Shown: one piece after another, positions 34,321-45,768 of the stretch
How positions within the stretch are numbered: position 1 is the stretch's first letter
How the letters are laid out: the number at the start of each line of letters is the position of its first letter
NCBI GenBank assembly: GCA_013407085.1
Contig: JACCGJ010004942.1
Coordinates: forward strand, 86,250-150,249
Direction of reading: 5' to 3'
DNA from: Atriophallophorus winterbourni
Taxonomy: Eukaryota; Platyhelminthes; Trematoda; Plagiorchiida; Microphallidae
DNA length: 64,000 bases
Translations under genes and position numbers: made by a program
The notes under the pieces: model-generated
The model's database searches: none
What the model saw: the letters and a program-made list of their open reading frames with translations, nothing else
What the model was told of the DNA's origin: nothing

Positions 34321-35264
34321 ATCTGTATTACTTCACATATAACTTCCCTGGAATGACATTTTTTAGTTCGAGAGCATTTTTAAAGTTATTGTTAGCAAGT
34401 TCACATGATACCAGTGATGAATAAAGAAACCATTTTAATTTAGATGTGTATGTCGAAACAGACGTCTGTTCACACTTTTTTCCAATAGACTTGGTTTTTC
34501 AGATATGGATAATAATTTCCAACACAAAAACCAGTTTTTAACAAGCTTCAGGCCCCAAACAATATTCAGTATACAAGTAGTGAGAATAAATGTCTCCATT
34601 CTCGAACAATGGATTGTCATCAATACCTCCGGTAATCCGGAGTCTAAATTTATCGATGGAATATATTCAACAACCTTCTGGAACTGGAATTAGTAATGCT
34701 AGCGCTGCAGATAGCTGCTATCACATAATGCATATGTGACAATATCAAAACCAACAGCATTATCTGAGAGTAATTTCAGAAACTGATGCAATATAATTTA
34801 GTGATGGTTGTATCGAAACGAGCAACCAATAGCTAGACGACAATTACTCTTTTGAACGTAAAAGTAAAGTGGTCAATTCAAAATGTCCACAAAGCAGCTA
34901 GTTCATATTAATCTACACTTATATTTATAACCATAAACGGTTATTAATAACTAATTGATAGTATGTCGTATGAAATCCACGAATGTACTATAAATGGAAC
35001 AGGTCGGAATATATTTCCAAAAGCGTACTTTTACATCTTTCTCACACGTTGGTTTTGATAAATGTTGTGTTAAGCACACAATCTCGAAGTAAAGCAGAAA
35101 CAAACGAGGATTTGCCAAGAAATGCGTTAATGTATATATACAGGTGAACTATATTCAAGATTCAAGATTCAAGTAATTGTGGTTGCAAAAAGAACATAGC
35201 TTCACTATTATCATATCATAGTAAATATTCGTTCAGGTAATAGGTATAAAATAAATGTGTAATG
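34321..35264. other. No assigned feature
   Basis: Spacer sequence between RTE and CR1 fragments, only short frames, nothing recognised. Confidence 0.5.
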
Positions 35265-35573
35265 TCAAGTATAGTCAAGTTGGATAGTTACCATGAGTAA
35301 ACTCGCAGATGTCGTTAAATCGTTATGCAACAAATAAGTATCCAGATTTCGAATAAACGTTTCGATTCTGGGATAGATGACAAAAGTTTCGGGGAGGAAA
35401 TTCCAAAGGAAACAGACACGTACGCAATAAAAATGTCGGCGACAGCTGATACGGGAGTGGGGAATTTTCAGTTTCGCTGAGTGACTGCGTGTATTTCGTG
35501 AATCACGGTATTCAAATAAATGTTTTAAGGTATGATGTGGGGTATTTAATATTTTGTATGTTAGTATCACATC
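35265..35573 (-). mobile_element. CR1-like RT C-terminus, 3' half of a split copy
   Basis: Minus strand frame LTYKILNTPHHTLKHLFEYR, then SRISCRRHFYCVRVCFLWN. The other half is at 39669-39985. The break coincides with an 11-bp duplication, AGTATCACATC (35563-35573 and 39669-39679). Confidence 0.8.
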
Positions 35574-35589
35574 CGAAGGAGGCCAACAA

Positions 35590-36225
35590 CAAGAACAACG
35601 GACATTGTGTGATTCATTCAGTCACGAGTTCGATGGACCATGAATGTACATCACAATCGAATGAATTTTCATGTTGTACAGCTTTTTGAATGACTAAGCA
35701 GTCCGATTCGGGGGGAACAATCTCTCCCGCGACGCTTGAAGCGATACTCAGAACTCGGTTGTAGGGCGTCAGTTGCACGCCGGGGGCGTGATCTTCGTTC
35801 AGCAGCCAAGAGCTGTATCTGCTCCTCCCCAGCTTGCAGACGACGTTTTACACAATGCTTCAATGTGATCGGTCAAGAGCAAGTTCTTCCCAACTCACCG
35901 GGTCAATGCAAAAACTTCACATCTATTTTGCAAACGTCTTTGTACGGTCTCTCCAATGATTGACATCCTCATTACAACTCTCAATAGAGTAGATTTCACG
36001 GAATACGGCCATTTTTCATTCTATAGACATGACCAAACCACCACAGGGGCGTTGTCGCAATACGGTGAACATGCTCTGTAGACCAGCTTTTGAAAGCACT
36101 GCAGCATTAGTCACTCTGTCCATCCACGATATGTTCAAGATACGACGGATGCTTCGTAGATGGAAAGCATTCAGCTTCCGTTCGTGTCTTGCGTAGGTAG
36201 CCCAGGTTTCACTGCCATATAGTAA
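35590..36225 (-). mobile_element. RTE 3' fragment (inverted)
   Basis: Minus strand. LLYGSETWATYARHERKLNA, then SIRRILNISWMDR, through WEELALDRS-like and VCKLGRSRYSSWLLNE to the 3' end. It mirrors 39040-39660 on the plus strand, with frameshifts. Confidence 0.7.
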
Positions 36226-36269
36226 AACAATATCTGTACAGTAAATGATAATCACAATATGCATTTACG

Positions 36270-36990
36270 ATTGATATTGATTAATGCACGATCGATAGTT
36301 CATTCACTATCTATAATATTCGTCCTCGATAGCAAATTTTAGCAAGCGATTGCAGATTAGACAGCCTTGTCTTACAATTGTAGTGGCGTTATGAGTCTAC
36401 CGTAACCACAAAACCCTCCTATTTAGTGAGCGTATAAGTCCTTTAACTTACTTTGGTGGATTTTTCATTTTAGAGTAAGCAGTTCCATTGGGCGGACTTG
36501 TCAACCGAGTCGAAGGCAGATATCCAGAAACACCACTGTAATTGCTCGCCGGGGTTTTAGCTACTAACACGCAACGATAATCTGGTCTTCGCATCAACGC
36601 CCTGTCCAAAATCCAGTTACTTAATGAGGAAAGTGTTCTCTCGAATCAGGTTAGATCTGCGAAGAAAATGGCTTCCTGTATCTTCTCCCTCAATGGGAAC
36701 ATCACCTTGGAGAACATTTCGAGCAATTCTGACACGGCTAACCCGCCTTCTTCCTTGAAAAATATTTATTTGAGGTCTTCAGGGCCATGTGCTGCTTTAT
36801 TGATTTGAGTTTTCCCCGTATTTCTGCTACACTAGACTGTGCTATTGACACCGATATTCGTATTTGCAGGAAGGCGCTGATTAAATGAATCAATTTATAA
36901 TGCCGTGAGCACAGGTTTATCAGTCATGCATTCTTTAAATTTGTCTATTATACGTGGTATTCCGTCTATACAACAAAACCCTCTCGTCTT
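36270..36990 (-). mobile_element. RTE/SR2-like RT fragment
   Basis: Minus strand. SELLEMFSKVMFPLREKIQ (about 36735), then ISAFDSVDKSAQWNCLL (about 36520-36470), the counterpart of the conserved AFDS-D motif, and later TTIVRQGCL (about 36385), the RQGCP motif. A different subfamily from the flanking RTE. Confidence 0.55.
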
Positions 36991-37379
36991 CACCGGTCAC
37001 ACAACACATGTCCCATCGATCGTCTACCCTTGACCTGATCGATGTTTATTGACTATGGTGTCGATGCGAACAAGCAGCCTTAGTTTGTCACGTGCTTAGA
37101 TCGCTTAACTTTCACAGTTTTTCGCGCTTTATGCGTAGTTACTATCACAGCATAGGTAAGCACAGCGTTTTGAAGCTCATCATTTGCGCGATCCGTTTTC
37201 TGATAATTATTTAATTTTCTCATCAAATTGAAATCATTCTCATTTCCTCATTTTATTTGATGGAAATTTGCTACTAGCACTTGTATAAGTTTGTCAAGGT
37301 CGGATCGGTTTTGGGGATAAGCTCCCAATTCCAAAAATGCTCCAATGGCACGCGTCTCATATAGCCTCTGACAAACAAG

Positions 37380-39668
37380 TCCAGCTCCTAGCCTGCACGC
37401 GTGGTCCTGTGTGACCCGGCGGAACTGCTTCTAATGACAGGAGAAAGGGCGAAGGCGGCTGACTGGCGCCTCAAAACCAGCATGCTTCGGGCAGGTGGAG
37501 CTCGTAAGTCCATGAAGGCGGCCCACTTAGGGGAAGGAAAACCCTTATCTCGAACCTCCACTGCCTTGTGGCTACATCCATTCATGGAGAAGGCTTCAGG
37601 AGTCAACCTCAAGGAAAAATCCGGAGCTGGAGTCTCGTTAGGCAGTCCGAAGTTTATTCAACTTCGTCCTGACAGCTCCTGCGACGGCATCGTTGTCCAA
37701 ACGTATCAGCCTAGCTGTTCCTTTGGTTCCAGTGGTGCCGTGCAGAGGGAGCACTTGCTGCATGGGTAACAGCTAGTTATCCGTATTGAACTGCCCTGGC
37801 GTACATCACAACGCACTAATGGAGAGGACACACCATTCCGCTTCTACGGAAAATAACAAGGGAAGCAGTTGATATCAGTTAAAGCTATGGCTCGACTGGC
37901 GCAGAGCTAAGCGCCTGGGGATGCTTCCGACGGTGGGAGAGACTCCCAGGTCTCATTGGACAGCTACCGCCCGCCTCAAGCTGGGCAGCCCCCAGTCAAT
38001 AAGATGCCGTCTCGCCACGGTCTGCTATCCTCATTGGGTGCATGGGGATTAAGAATTAACCGACAAGCAGACTGTATTTTTCCAGCGAATCGAAATACCA
38101 AACAACAAATGTGAGTTCTGAAAATTTGAACCTGGAACGTTCGGTCCATGCTTCCAGGATTTCATGACAACGTCTCGAATATCAGAAGGCGTTAGAAAGT
38201 CCGCCGTGATTAACAACGAGCTAAAGAGGCTGAATGTCAACGTGGCTGCCCTACAAGAGTCGCGCTAACCAGACACTGGTAAGCTAACAGAATGTGATAA
38301 CACATTCTTTTGGGAAGGAAAAGGTTACGATGAGCCTCGACTGCATGGAGTTAAGTTTGCCATGCGAAATGACACATTAAAAGCAACACAACCGAGCACC
38401 AGCGGGAGCGAACGGATTTGGACTTTAAATCTGAGGTGCATTACTGGTACCATCACGTTGGTCAACGTTTATGCACCGACGCTCTCCGCGACGGCTGCTG
38501 AAAAAGACGCTTTTTATCATAACCTCACAGCCGTCCTGAAAAACGTGCCACAGAAAAACTGTGTAGTGGTATTGGTTGAGTTTAATGCTAGAGTCGGTGC
38601 AGATTACGAGTCTTGGCAAAACTGTCTCGGAAGGTTTGGTGTAGGTAAAACCAATGAAAATGGGCAACGCCTTTTAGAATTGTGCACACAGTTCAATCTT
38701 TGTGTCAGTAACACTTTCTTTCAAACAAAACTACAGAATAAAGTCTCTTGGAAACATCCTCGCTCTAACAATCAGCATGAGCAAGACCAAAGTCCTTGGT
38801 CATGGGACTGTATCGCCACCAATCATCATTGTTGGAAACTGTCAGCATGAACCAGTACATCATTTCACATATCTTGGTTCAACCATTGCGGATAACCTCT
38901 CGCTAGACACGGAGAATGATAAGCGGATTTGCAGAGCAGCTGTCATTTTGTCCCGATTGAACTCTCGTGTTTGGGGTAACCGCAATCTGACTGGAAAGAC
39001 AAAGATGATGGTATACAGCGCGTGCGTACTAAATGGTTTACTATACGGCAGTGAAACCTGGACCACCCACGCAAGACACGAACGGAAGCTGAATGCTTTC
39101 CATCTACGAAGCATCCGTCGTATCTTGAACATATCGTGGATGGACAGAGTGACTAACGCTGAAGTGCTTTAAAAAGCTGGTCTACAGAGCATATTCACCC
39201 TATTGCGACAACGCCCCTGTGGTGGCTTGGTCATGTCTATAGAATGGAAAATGGTCGTATTTCGAAAGTTCTACTGTACGGTGAGTTGCAATTAGGAAGT
39301 CGACCATTGGGCAGACCACACTTGCGGTACAAAGGTGTTTGCAAAAGAGATGTGAAATCTCTTGACATTGACCCCGCAAGCTGGGAAGAACTTGCTCTTG
39401 ACCGCTCACTTTGGAGGCACTGTGCAAAGCGTCGTCTGCAAGCCGAGGAGGAGCAAATACAGCTCTTTGCTGCTGAACGCAGATCACGCCGCCGGCGTGC
39501 AACTGATGCAATACAACAGAGTTCTGACTATCGTTACAAGCGTTGCGGGGGAGATTGTTCCTCCCGAATCGGACTGTTTAGTCATTCAAAAAGCTGCAAA
39601 ACATGAAATTTTATGCGATGTGATGTACATTCATGGTCGACATCGACCGACGGAGGCCAACAACAACA
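37380..39668 (+). mobile_element. RTE-like retrotransposon, near full length but internally deleted
   Basis: A GC-rich 5' region (37380-38060) stands out from its AT-rich surroundings. The endonuclease follows: VAALQESR at about 38245, FWEGKGYDEPRLHGVKFAMR at 38312-38370, VNVYAPTLSA at 38462, LVEFNARVGADYE (normally GDFNARVG), NGQRLLELC and KVSWKHPRS at about 38755. There it jumps directly to the C-terminal RT (SMSKTKVLGHGTVSPP, FTYLGSTIADNLSLDTE, LLYGSETW). Most of the RT, including FADD, is missing. The 3' end is at about 39668. Confidence 0.75.
38362..38780 (+). pseudogene. RTE APE-type endonuclease frame
   Basis: Open frame within the element. VNVYAPT and FNARVG are the signature motifs of apurinic endonucleases of RTE/BovB-type elements. 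The usual Asp of the GDFN box is Glu here (VEFN). The frame runs on for some 20 codons after the deletion junction, out of RT frame. Confidence 0.7.
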
Positions 39669-39985
39669 AGTATCACATCGCTTCGAAGGCTTCTTCAAAC
39701 GGGAGTGGGGAGCCTCAGTCTTTGCAATCGTTCCTCGTACGTTAGTTTCCGTAAACCTCTTACGAGTTTGATTGCACGATGGTATATTTTGTCAATCAAT
39801 AGTATATCCTTTTTAACCACGGAGTCCAAGCTTGCGGTGCTTGTCTTAATCTGACATGTAAAGTATGGGAAAAGTAACAAGTGGCTCACATAACCACGTA
39901 TCACACCGAATTCGCGCAATATAGGATCATATCTTTGGCATTTACTTTGGTATTTAACGCTAGTATAGAGTTCGAGCAAAGCACT
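39669..39985 (-). mobile_element. CR1-like RT, 5' half of a split copy
   Basis: Minus strand frame with YHRAIKLVRGLRKLTYEERL running into the target duplication. One TAG-type interruption is visible near the break. Continues conceptually at 35573. Confidence 0.8.
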
Positions 39986-40254
39986 GTTGTGCGAACTACT
40001 GATTAGTCTTGATCTCTCGATTGACCTTGCTCATTCGTTCGCTAACTGTTGATGTGCACCACCTGCTCTTGTTACCAGATTAGTTTATGCTTGAGTATTC
40101 TGCTTACAATGTATTATTAATCATACTATTTAGGTTTCCAATGACTTAAAGATTTTTGCTGTGGTTTTGGGTAGCATTTCGAAATTCTTACGGTTGGAAG
40201 TCCGAACTAATATAGTTTACGCACTCTTCAAGCGCATGTGTATCCTGATCCTAC

Positions 40255-40279
40255 TTTCCCTACCTGATGAGTGCAAACA
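40255..40279 (+). ncRNA. Truncated hammerhead ribozyme (5' half)
   Basis: CCCTAC, exact CTGATGA (40264), GTGC and AAACA are present. The sequence then departs from the repeat, so the 3' half is lost. Lies at the start of the duplicated gene fragment in the spacer. Confidence 0.5.
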
Positions 40280-40673
40280 AATATTTGTATCAGATCGCCA
40301 TGTTTCATCAATAGATGGAGCATGTTGGGAATGTCTGTCTTATAAGAAAGTTACTGGGAAATTCAACTTTGGCCGAAAATGTCTCGTAACTTTTCCATCT
40401 AGCACTTAACGGATCGCAGTGTTTGTAAAATGAAATAGCAAGCAAAAATAGATTATTTGTTTCGCTACATGTTTCAGAAATTTGTTTGCGCTGAAAATAA
40501 CCTTTCAAGATAATTCTGTATCTCGCTTGTCAGAAGCTATTTGTAGAATCATATGTGTTTCACGAATTAAAAATACCCAAAACCGTGTTATAATATTTTC
40601 CTTGCTGTTTATCCTAACTTGTTAAATCATAATTTTACTTAGCTGCAATAAACGTTGTTTTATTTTTGAACAG

Positions 40674-40700
40674 ATTCTGTCGACGGCGGTACAGAAGATG
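40674..40700 (+). pseudogene. Stray micro-exon 5 copy in the spacer
   Basis: 27 nt homologous to exon 5 of genes A and B, with its own acceptor (TTTTTGAACAG) and donor (GTCGGT). It encodes a third variant (Ser-Val-Asp-Gly-Gly-Thr-Glu-Asp). No other exon of the gene is visible within the surrounding duplicated segment, so it is probably a relic, although its splice signals look intact. Confidence 0.75.
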
Positions 40701-41119
40701 GTCGGTTTTACCTTTAGCGGAAATTCATATAATTTTATTTTGCAAATCGAGAAATCTACAAGCGTCTAAAGACAATCGAATATTAAGCAACACTGGCTTA
40801 TATACAAGTTATAGCAATGTTTGATAATGTCTCGCCCCAGACACACGAAGAGATTTGCTTTTAATTATTCTCTAACTTTTATCATGATTTATTATCGATA
40901 TGATTTAACTTACTTGACAGGAATTTGCACTGTTGTATTTGTATTCTAACTATCACTTGTGCCCACGCATTTAGTGGCGGGATTCAAATCTATACCACGA
41001 GATGAACAACCAGCTTTTTACTGTGCCACCGTAGCCAGGCAGATTACAAGTACGAAAAAAAACAAGAAATTCGATAATATCCAACTTGATGTATAACCAC
41101 TCACCAGACTATACCAGTG

Positions 41120-41245
41120 TCAAATGTCCTAACCACCGGTTTCGTACTGATTGTGTGTGTGATGGTCATAGATTCAAACAAAGGTTACATGGGTGTGGGC
41201 TCATGTGATTGAACATCTTGGTCGTACCAACCTTATTAATCAGTT
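41120..41245. repeat. Hammerhead-repeat fragment in the spacer duplication
   Basis: Corresponds to 22765-22960. It retains ACCGGTTTCGTAC (minus-strand GAAA side of the core) and the plus-oriented GTGATTGAACA and GGTCGTACCAACC boxes. Confidence 0.6.
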
Positions 41246-42109
41246 GCATACAAGCGCAATTTGTTTGGCTCAACGACCAGTTTCCTAAGCACGACCTCGA
41301 GTGGCGAAACAAGGTCAAATATATAGAAATGATCCATGTGAAACCGTTTCCCGTGATGCATGATGCCATCTGGTAGTGAATGTAAGACCGCGGTTATGAA
41401 TCCATCTCTCTATAATTTACCACGTCTACCTCCGGAGCTCATAACGCGAAGCAATTTCATTTTTCAAAGTTTTCAATGAGCGAATAAGAAAGGACCGCAC
41501 TGATTCTTTACGAATACCTTGATCCCATCTTTATTTAAATTCCGTTCTTGCCTCGTGCAAGAACTTTTCCTCATCTACTTCATGCCGAACTGGATTTGTA
41601 TAACCGACCTCGCGAAATTGCAGATCGTACAATAGATGATGAATTAAACAACAAGATTTTGGGATAAAAAAATACACGCGAAGCACTCTCTTGAAATTTT
41701 TTCATAACAATTCCGTCGGACGTTTTCGTGGTTCCAACAATGACGTATTAAATTTGGGTAGTGTGATAACAGAGCTTTCACCGCGTCCACATTCCAGTTA
41801 AAACCACTAATACTGGAACACATGTGGTTATCGAGTTTGACGGAGGTGAAATCTGCACGAAATGGCACTCGGCACTGCGACGGACAAATATTAATTAACT
41901 TATGCACATTGTCACAGTTTTAACCGTGCAAGTGTTAACCCAAATGTCAATTGAACGTAACGGATTTCATGCTGGGCTGGGTAAATAGCCTCATTGATCT
42001 TGTCTTTTTCTAAAAGACTTGAAACCCAAGGGATTTCAATAGGCTGTTGAGTGAGAAAATCAATTAGTGGTGGTGAGTGGAATATTTAACTTGTAGCTAT
42101 GAGATCAGC

Positions 42110-43900
42110 TACCACGTGCTTCGTGCCGATGAAACAGGTGTTCAAGTGGGCGACTCACTCTGTACAGAATGCTGAACAGCAAGATCAAATCACTCCAGAC
42201 ACGGCAATACGAAAAGTCAAATAGGTTCAGAGATTCTATCCTCTACTCTTATGGCCTGACCGGTCCGCACTTTTGCAGCGAGGTGGTATACGCGTTGCTG
42301 CAAGGCCATGTCCTTTTGTAACCATGAGGAAAATGCTTGAACAGCGTACTCCATTGTTGGCCGGATATTGGTGTTAATAATATGTGAGAGGATCTGCTTT
42401 GTGAAAATTCCGAAGATCCCTCTGAGCAGTGCCGAGGTTTGGCCGGAATTTTCGTCTAACACCGAACACTGTCATTAAAACGTCAAGTTACTGAAAATCA
42501 ACACACCCAGGGCTATCTATTCAATGACATATAAAAGTGGCTGAGATCCCAACAAGTATGTGAATTCGAATGATATGCTGACTTTTAACGCTACCTATTT
42601 TAAATTTTGAATGATAAGCTGTTTCGTAAGGACCACGTATGAAGTGCATCGATATCATTTGCAGAATTCGACAATCTTCAATTGTGCGCACGCTAGTTCA
42701 AACTTCGATGTCATGGGAAAATAAAATGTTTTTACTGGGTACGTTTACATGCATACCTTCCGCGTAAATAATAAATAATATTGGCCCCAAGACTGACTCT
42801 CGAGGTACGCCATTTGTAACTTCTACTGGGCTGAATTTTGTTCCATCAACTTCTACCCTGATTACTCTTCTAGCCAGGTAAACATATATCCAGCCAAATA
42901 ATCTGTCACACATCTTGATCTGCACAATTTATGTAGTAGTATGCTGTGGTTAACACAGTCAAAGGCTTTAGACATATCAAGGTAACAAGCATGTATACAA
43001 TATCATGGATCGGGTTGATCTATTAAAATTTTATGACTAAAATGGCGAGGAACGGAGTGTCTTTTAATAAATCCGCGCTGTGCTATGGAAATAATCTTAT
43101 TTTGTCCCTAATGTTTGATAAGTTCATCAGCTACAAATCGTTTTAGAAGTTGAGATACTACTGGTTGTAGTTAGACACACCAGATCGTCTCTAACTTTGT
43201 ATATCTGTGTGATTACTTAACTTTTCCAGTGAATATGAATCTTGATACAATTCAGTGATGTTACATTGACAACACTACGAAATGTTGTATTTAAACCAGT
43301 AGCTTATTCAAGTAACCCTTAGTCTTCATAGCGATAATTTTTATTGTGTTAATTTGTGATCTGAATGCGGGCATAACATATCATAAGCGCTCGTTTTGGT
43401 AGAACCATCTAGAGCAAAATTAAGCGTGTTAATTGGCGGCTTAGAGAGCCTTGGATATATTTCCGTATATGGCAAGTAATGCTAAAACGCCTGACTTAAC
43501 CATGGTCTTACTGTTTGGGTTTTGATCCATTTTATACATTAGATTGATATGATAATCTTCTCTAAACATCTTGAGAGGTTCCTAAGCAAACGATAGGGTT
43601 TCCAGGATTCAGATTTTGCATGCAGCACAGTATTTCACATGCATCTATTTCCGTCTTCGAATCCTAATCTCGAATTGTAATTTTTGTTTTCAGATTTTAA
43701 AAGACAACAACAACAGTTTCGATGACCAGCATTGTTACACAGTTGTTAATCAGTCCGTTTTTGAATCACCATTGATAATGAAATCGTATCTATTTTTCAT
43801 TACATTTTCTGATCGTAACTACCTTTGTTCGCTTTAAATATATAGTCTAAAACAATGACTACATGATCGGTCATTCCAAGTGGTGCTTCCTAGTGGATAT
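42110..43900 (-). mobile_element. CR1-like retrotransposon at inner end of right arm
   Basis: Minus strand. The N-terminal region lies to about 43.9 kb, with RT pieces at 43140-42960 matching the left arm. Then come VRVDG/EVTNGVPRESVLGPILF at about 42800 and FSHDIEV, a decayed FADD box, at 42700. At 42462-42217 are IINTNIRPTMEYAVQAFSSW and LQQRVYHLA. More complete than the left-arm copy. Confidence 0.65.
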
Positions 43901-45469
43901 CATCGATGACTTTTCATCGTTCTTTTGAACAAGAACAAGTATGGACGGTGTGTTTGCGCATCGGATGCGAGTCATACTTCATATGCGGTTTAATAAAGAA
44001 CTTCTGTTCAACATTTCGTAGAATAAATGATCAAGAGAATTCAGGGGTGGAATCTCGCTTTTTACCAAATGTATCGTCGACGTAGCGCTAACAAAAATTG
44101 GATCATTCCATTGATTTTAAAGGGCCTTGTTTGGTAAGTTCTTCCTTCTCCTATATACAAGTAGTGAAGATATTTGTGCAAACACTTCTTTTTATGTATA
44201 TAATTTTCGAATAAATAAAACGTGGTTCATGCTCCATCAAAAAGACTGGCCATTGTCAATTTGCTTGACGCCTTAATTTGTGTGATCTGATTAAACGGCA
44301 TCGAATTCCAGTCAGCATCTAGTGTTTCGTAACAAATTTGTCGTATCCACACTTGTGAACGAAGTAGTTACATATTAGATAACCATTATTTCATTGTCCC
44401 AGCATGTTAGCGAATTTAGGCGTACTTTCTAGACGAAAGGAGCGGTATTGTCGACTGCACGATCGTTGCAAAAAATATTGAAATGAATTGCCGTTTCATA
44501 GCTAGTTTTCACACCTGTACATAAATGCATATACATGCCGTATGCTTCATTATAACATCGATGGCAATGTTGTCCGGGCATGTGTTTAAACGATACTTTG
44601 ACACACTGGACAATTTTCGTTGTATTCCATGTGGGAACATGCATGTCAATTTGTTATGTGTGACGAAGGTATAACTCTGGCCGTAGGACTTATCGTTATT
44701 TGGGTTTAAAGGGTAAATTATTGTTTTGTGGCTAGCGAAGTTCATTGCACACACACCGCTGTAATGCCGACCTGCACAACACGGTTAATAATGTGCCAGA
44801 CCATCTTGATGCGAAACGTAACGACAAAAGGATTTTTTTAGCTGCTATGTCAATGCAGCCAATGATATACGTATTGAGCTTATAACATTTTTTTGCATTT
44901 GTATCATATTAGTAAATGTTTAGGCCATTAGTTTCATTTCAATTACGTTTCGTTGTAAAGACTCCTCGATTAGTTACAGACATTCTTCTGTATATTTTCA
45001 ACGGATTATGTGTAATAGTAATTTCATAATGTTTGCTGAGGTTATTCAAATAAGGAAACGTATTAGGTCAATTATCGAAGGAAATTGTGCACTTCATGGC
45101 GTTGGTCCCGGATAAATGAGTTGCTGCACCCCCACAAATCGATGCATCACACTCGTCGTCTCGTCTTCACTGCCACAGAAAAAGAACTAGGTGTCTGGAA
45201 GTAATGTAACCTCACAACAGGACTGTATCGCAAAAAATTGAATAATATAACCTGTCGTATGTTGCGTGTGCCGTTCCTCACCCGAAACCTTACTCCGGAT
45301 ACTTAAATGCCAGTTTACTGCATTAATCTCACCGCAAAAAATCAAAATGTAACAGCGAGAAATTCATTTTTTGAAAACTAAATCTATCGGATTACAATTG
45401 GTTTCAAACTAAACAGTCAATCGTGATACGATTTTTAAGGATTTATCAAATAGTAATTAGTCAATAATT
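43901..45469. other. Downstream flank of gene B
   Basis: Inverted counterpart of 29936-31289. No gene recognised. Confidence 0.45.
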
Positions 45470-45672
45470 TGGAAATTGAGTGCACTAGGCGTACAATGAA
45501 ACTAGTAATTTGAATGACAACGAAATAACGATAAATTGTCATTATTCACGAAGTATTAATGGTATTAATCAATAATTTGAAAATTGAGTGCATAAGGAGT
45601 AACCAACAACACGTAATTCGTATGACTACAAAATACCGATACATTGTCAATATTCACGAAGTGTTAATGGTA
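45470..45672. repeat. 108-bp minisatellite, about two copies, after gene B
   Basis: Inverted counterpart of 29199-29935. Two units on the minus strand, containing TTCGTGAATA and TGACAACGAAATAACG-type segments. Copy number differs from the other arm. Confidence 0.85.
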
Positions 45673-45703
45673 TTAGATTGTTTGATATTCCTCAATGCAT
45701 CTT

Positions 45704-45768
45704 TTACAGCAATAGTTTGCGTAGAATAAGAGACATGATAAGCAAACTCATTTGACCGATAGGCTTGA
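45704..45768 (-). CDS. Gene B terminal exon 11
   Basis: 65 nt ending in TAA, identical to gene A exon 11, with the acceptor and about 180 nt of upstream intron almost identical as well. Confidence 0.85.

Larger units (their letters stand above)
35574..39668. mobile_element. Composite RTE insertion within CR1
   Basis: About 4.1 kb bounded by the 11-bp direct repeat AGTATCACATC. Both ends carry RTE 3'-terminal sequence with GGAGGCCAACAACAA, in inverted orientation to each other. Inside are a minus RTE 3' fragment (35590-36225), an SR2-like RT fragment (36270-36990), an unassigned stretch to about 37380, and a plus RTE (37380-39668). Confidence 0.65.
40190..42085 (+). repeat. Direct duplication of the gene A intron 4 - exon 5 - intron 5 segment
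   Basis: Matches about 21.5-23.9 kb of gene A in the same orientation. It begins within a hammerhead-repeat unit (GCATGTGTATCCTGATCC), passes through the stray micro-exon, and continues through the sequence around 41.4-41.6 kb, which matches 23.05-23.3 kb. It ends near 42085 against a minus-strand CR1. It has several internal deletions relative to gene A. Confidence 0.75.

Noticed and set aside
37401..37769. 122-codon GC-rich open frame as a host gene
   Set aside because: It sits in the 5' region of the RTE element immediately before its endonuclease, without a recognisable domain, and overlaps an open frame on the other strand.
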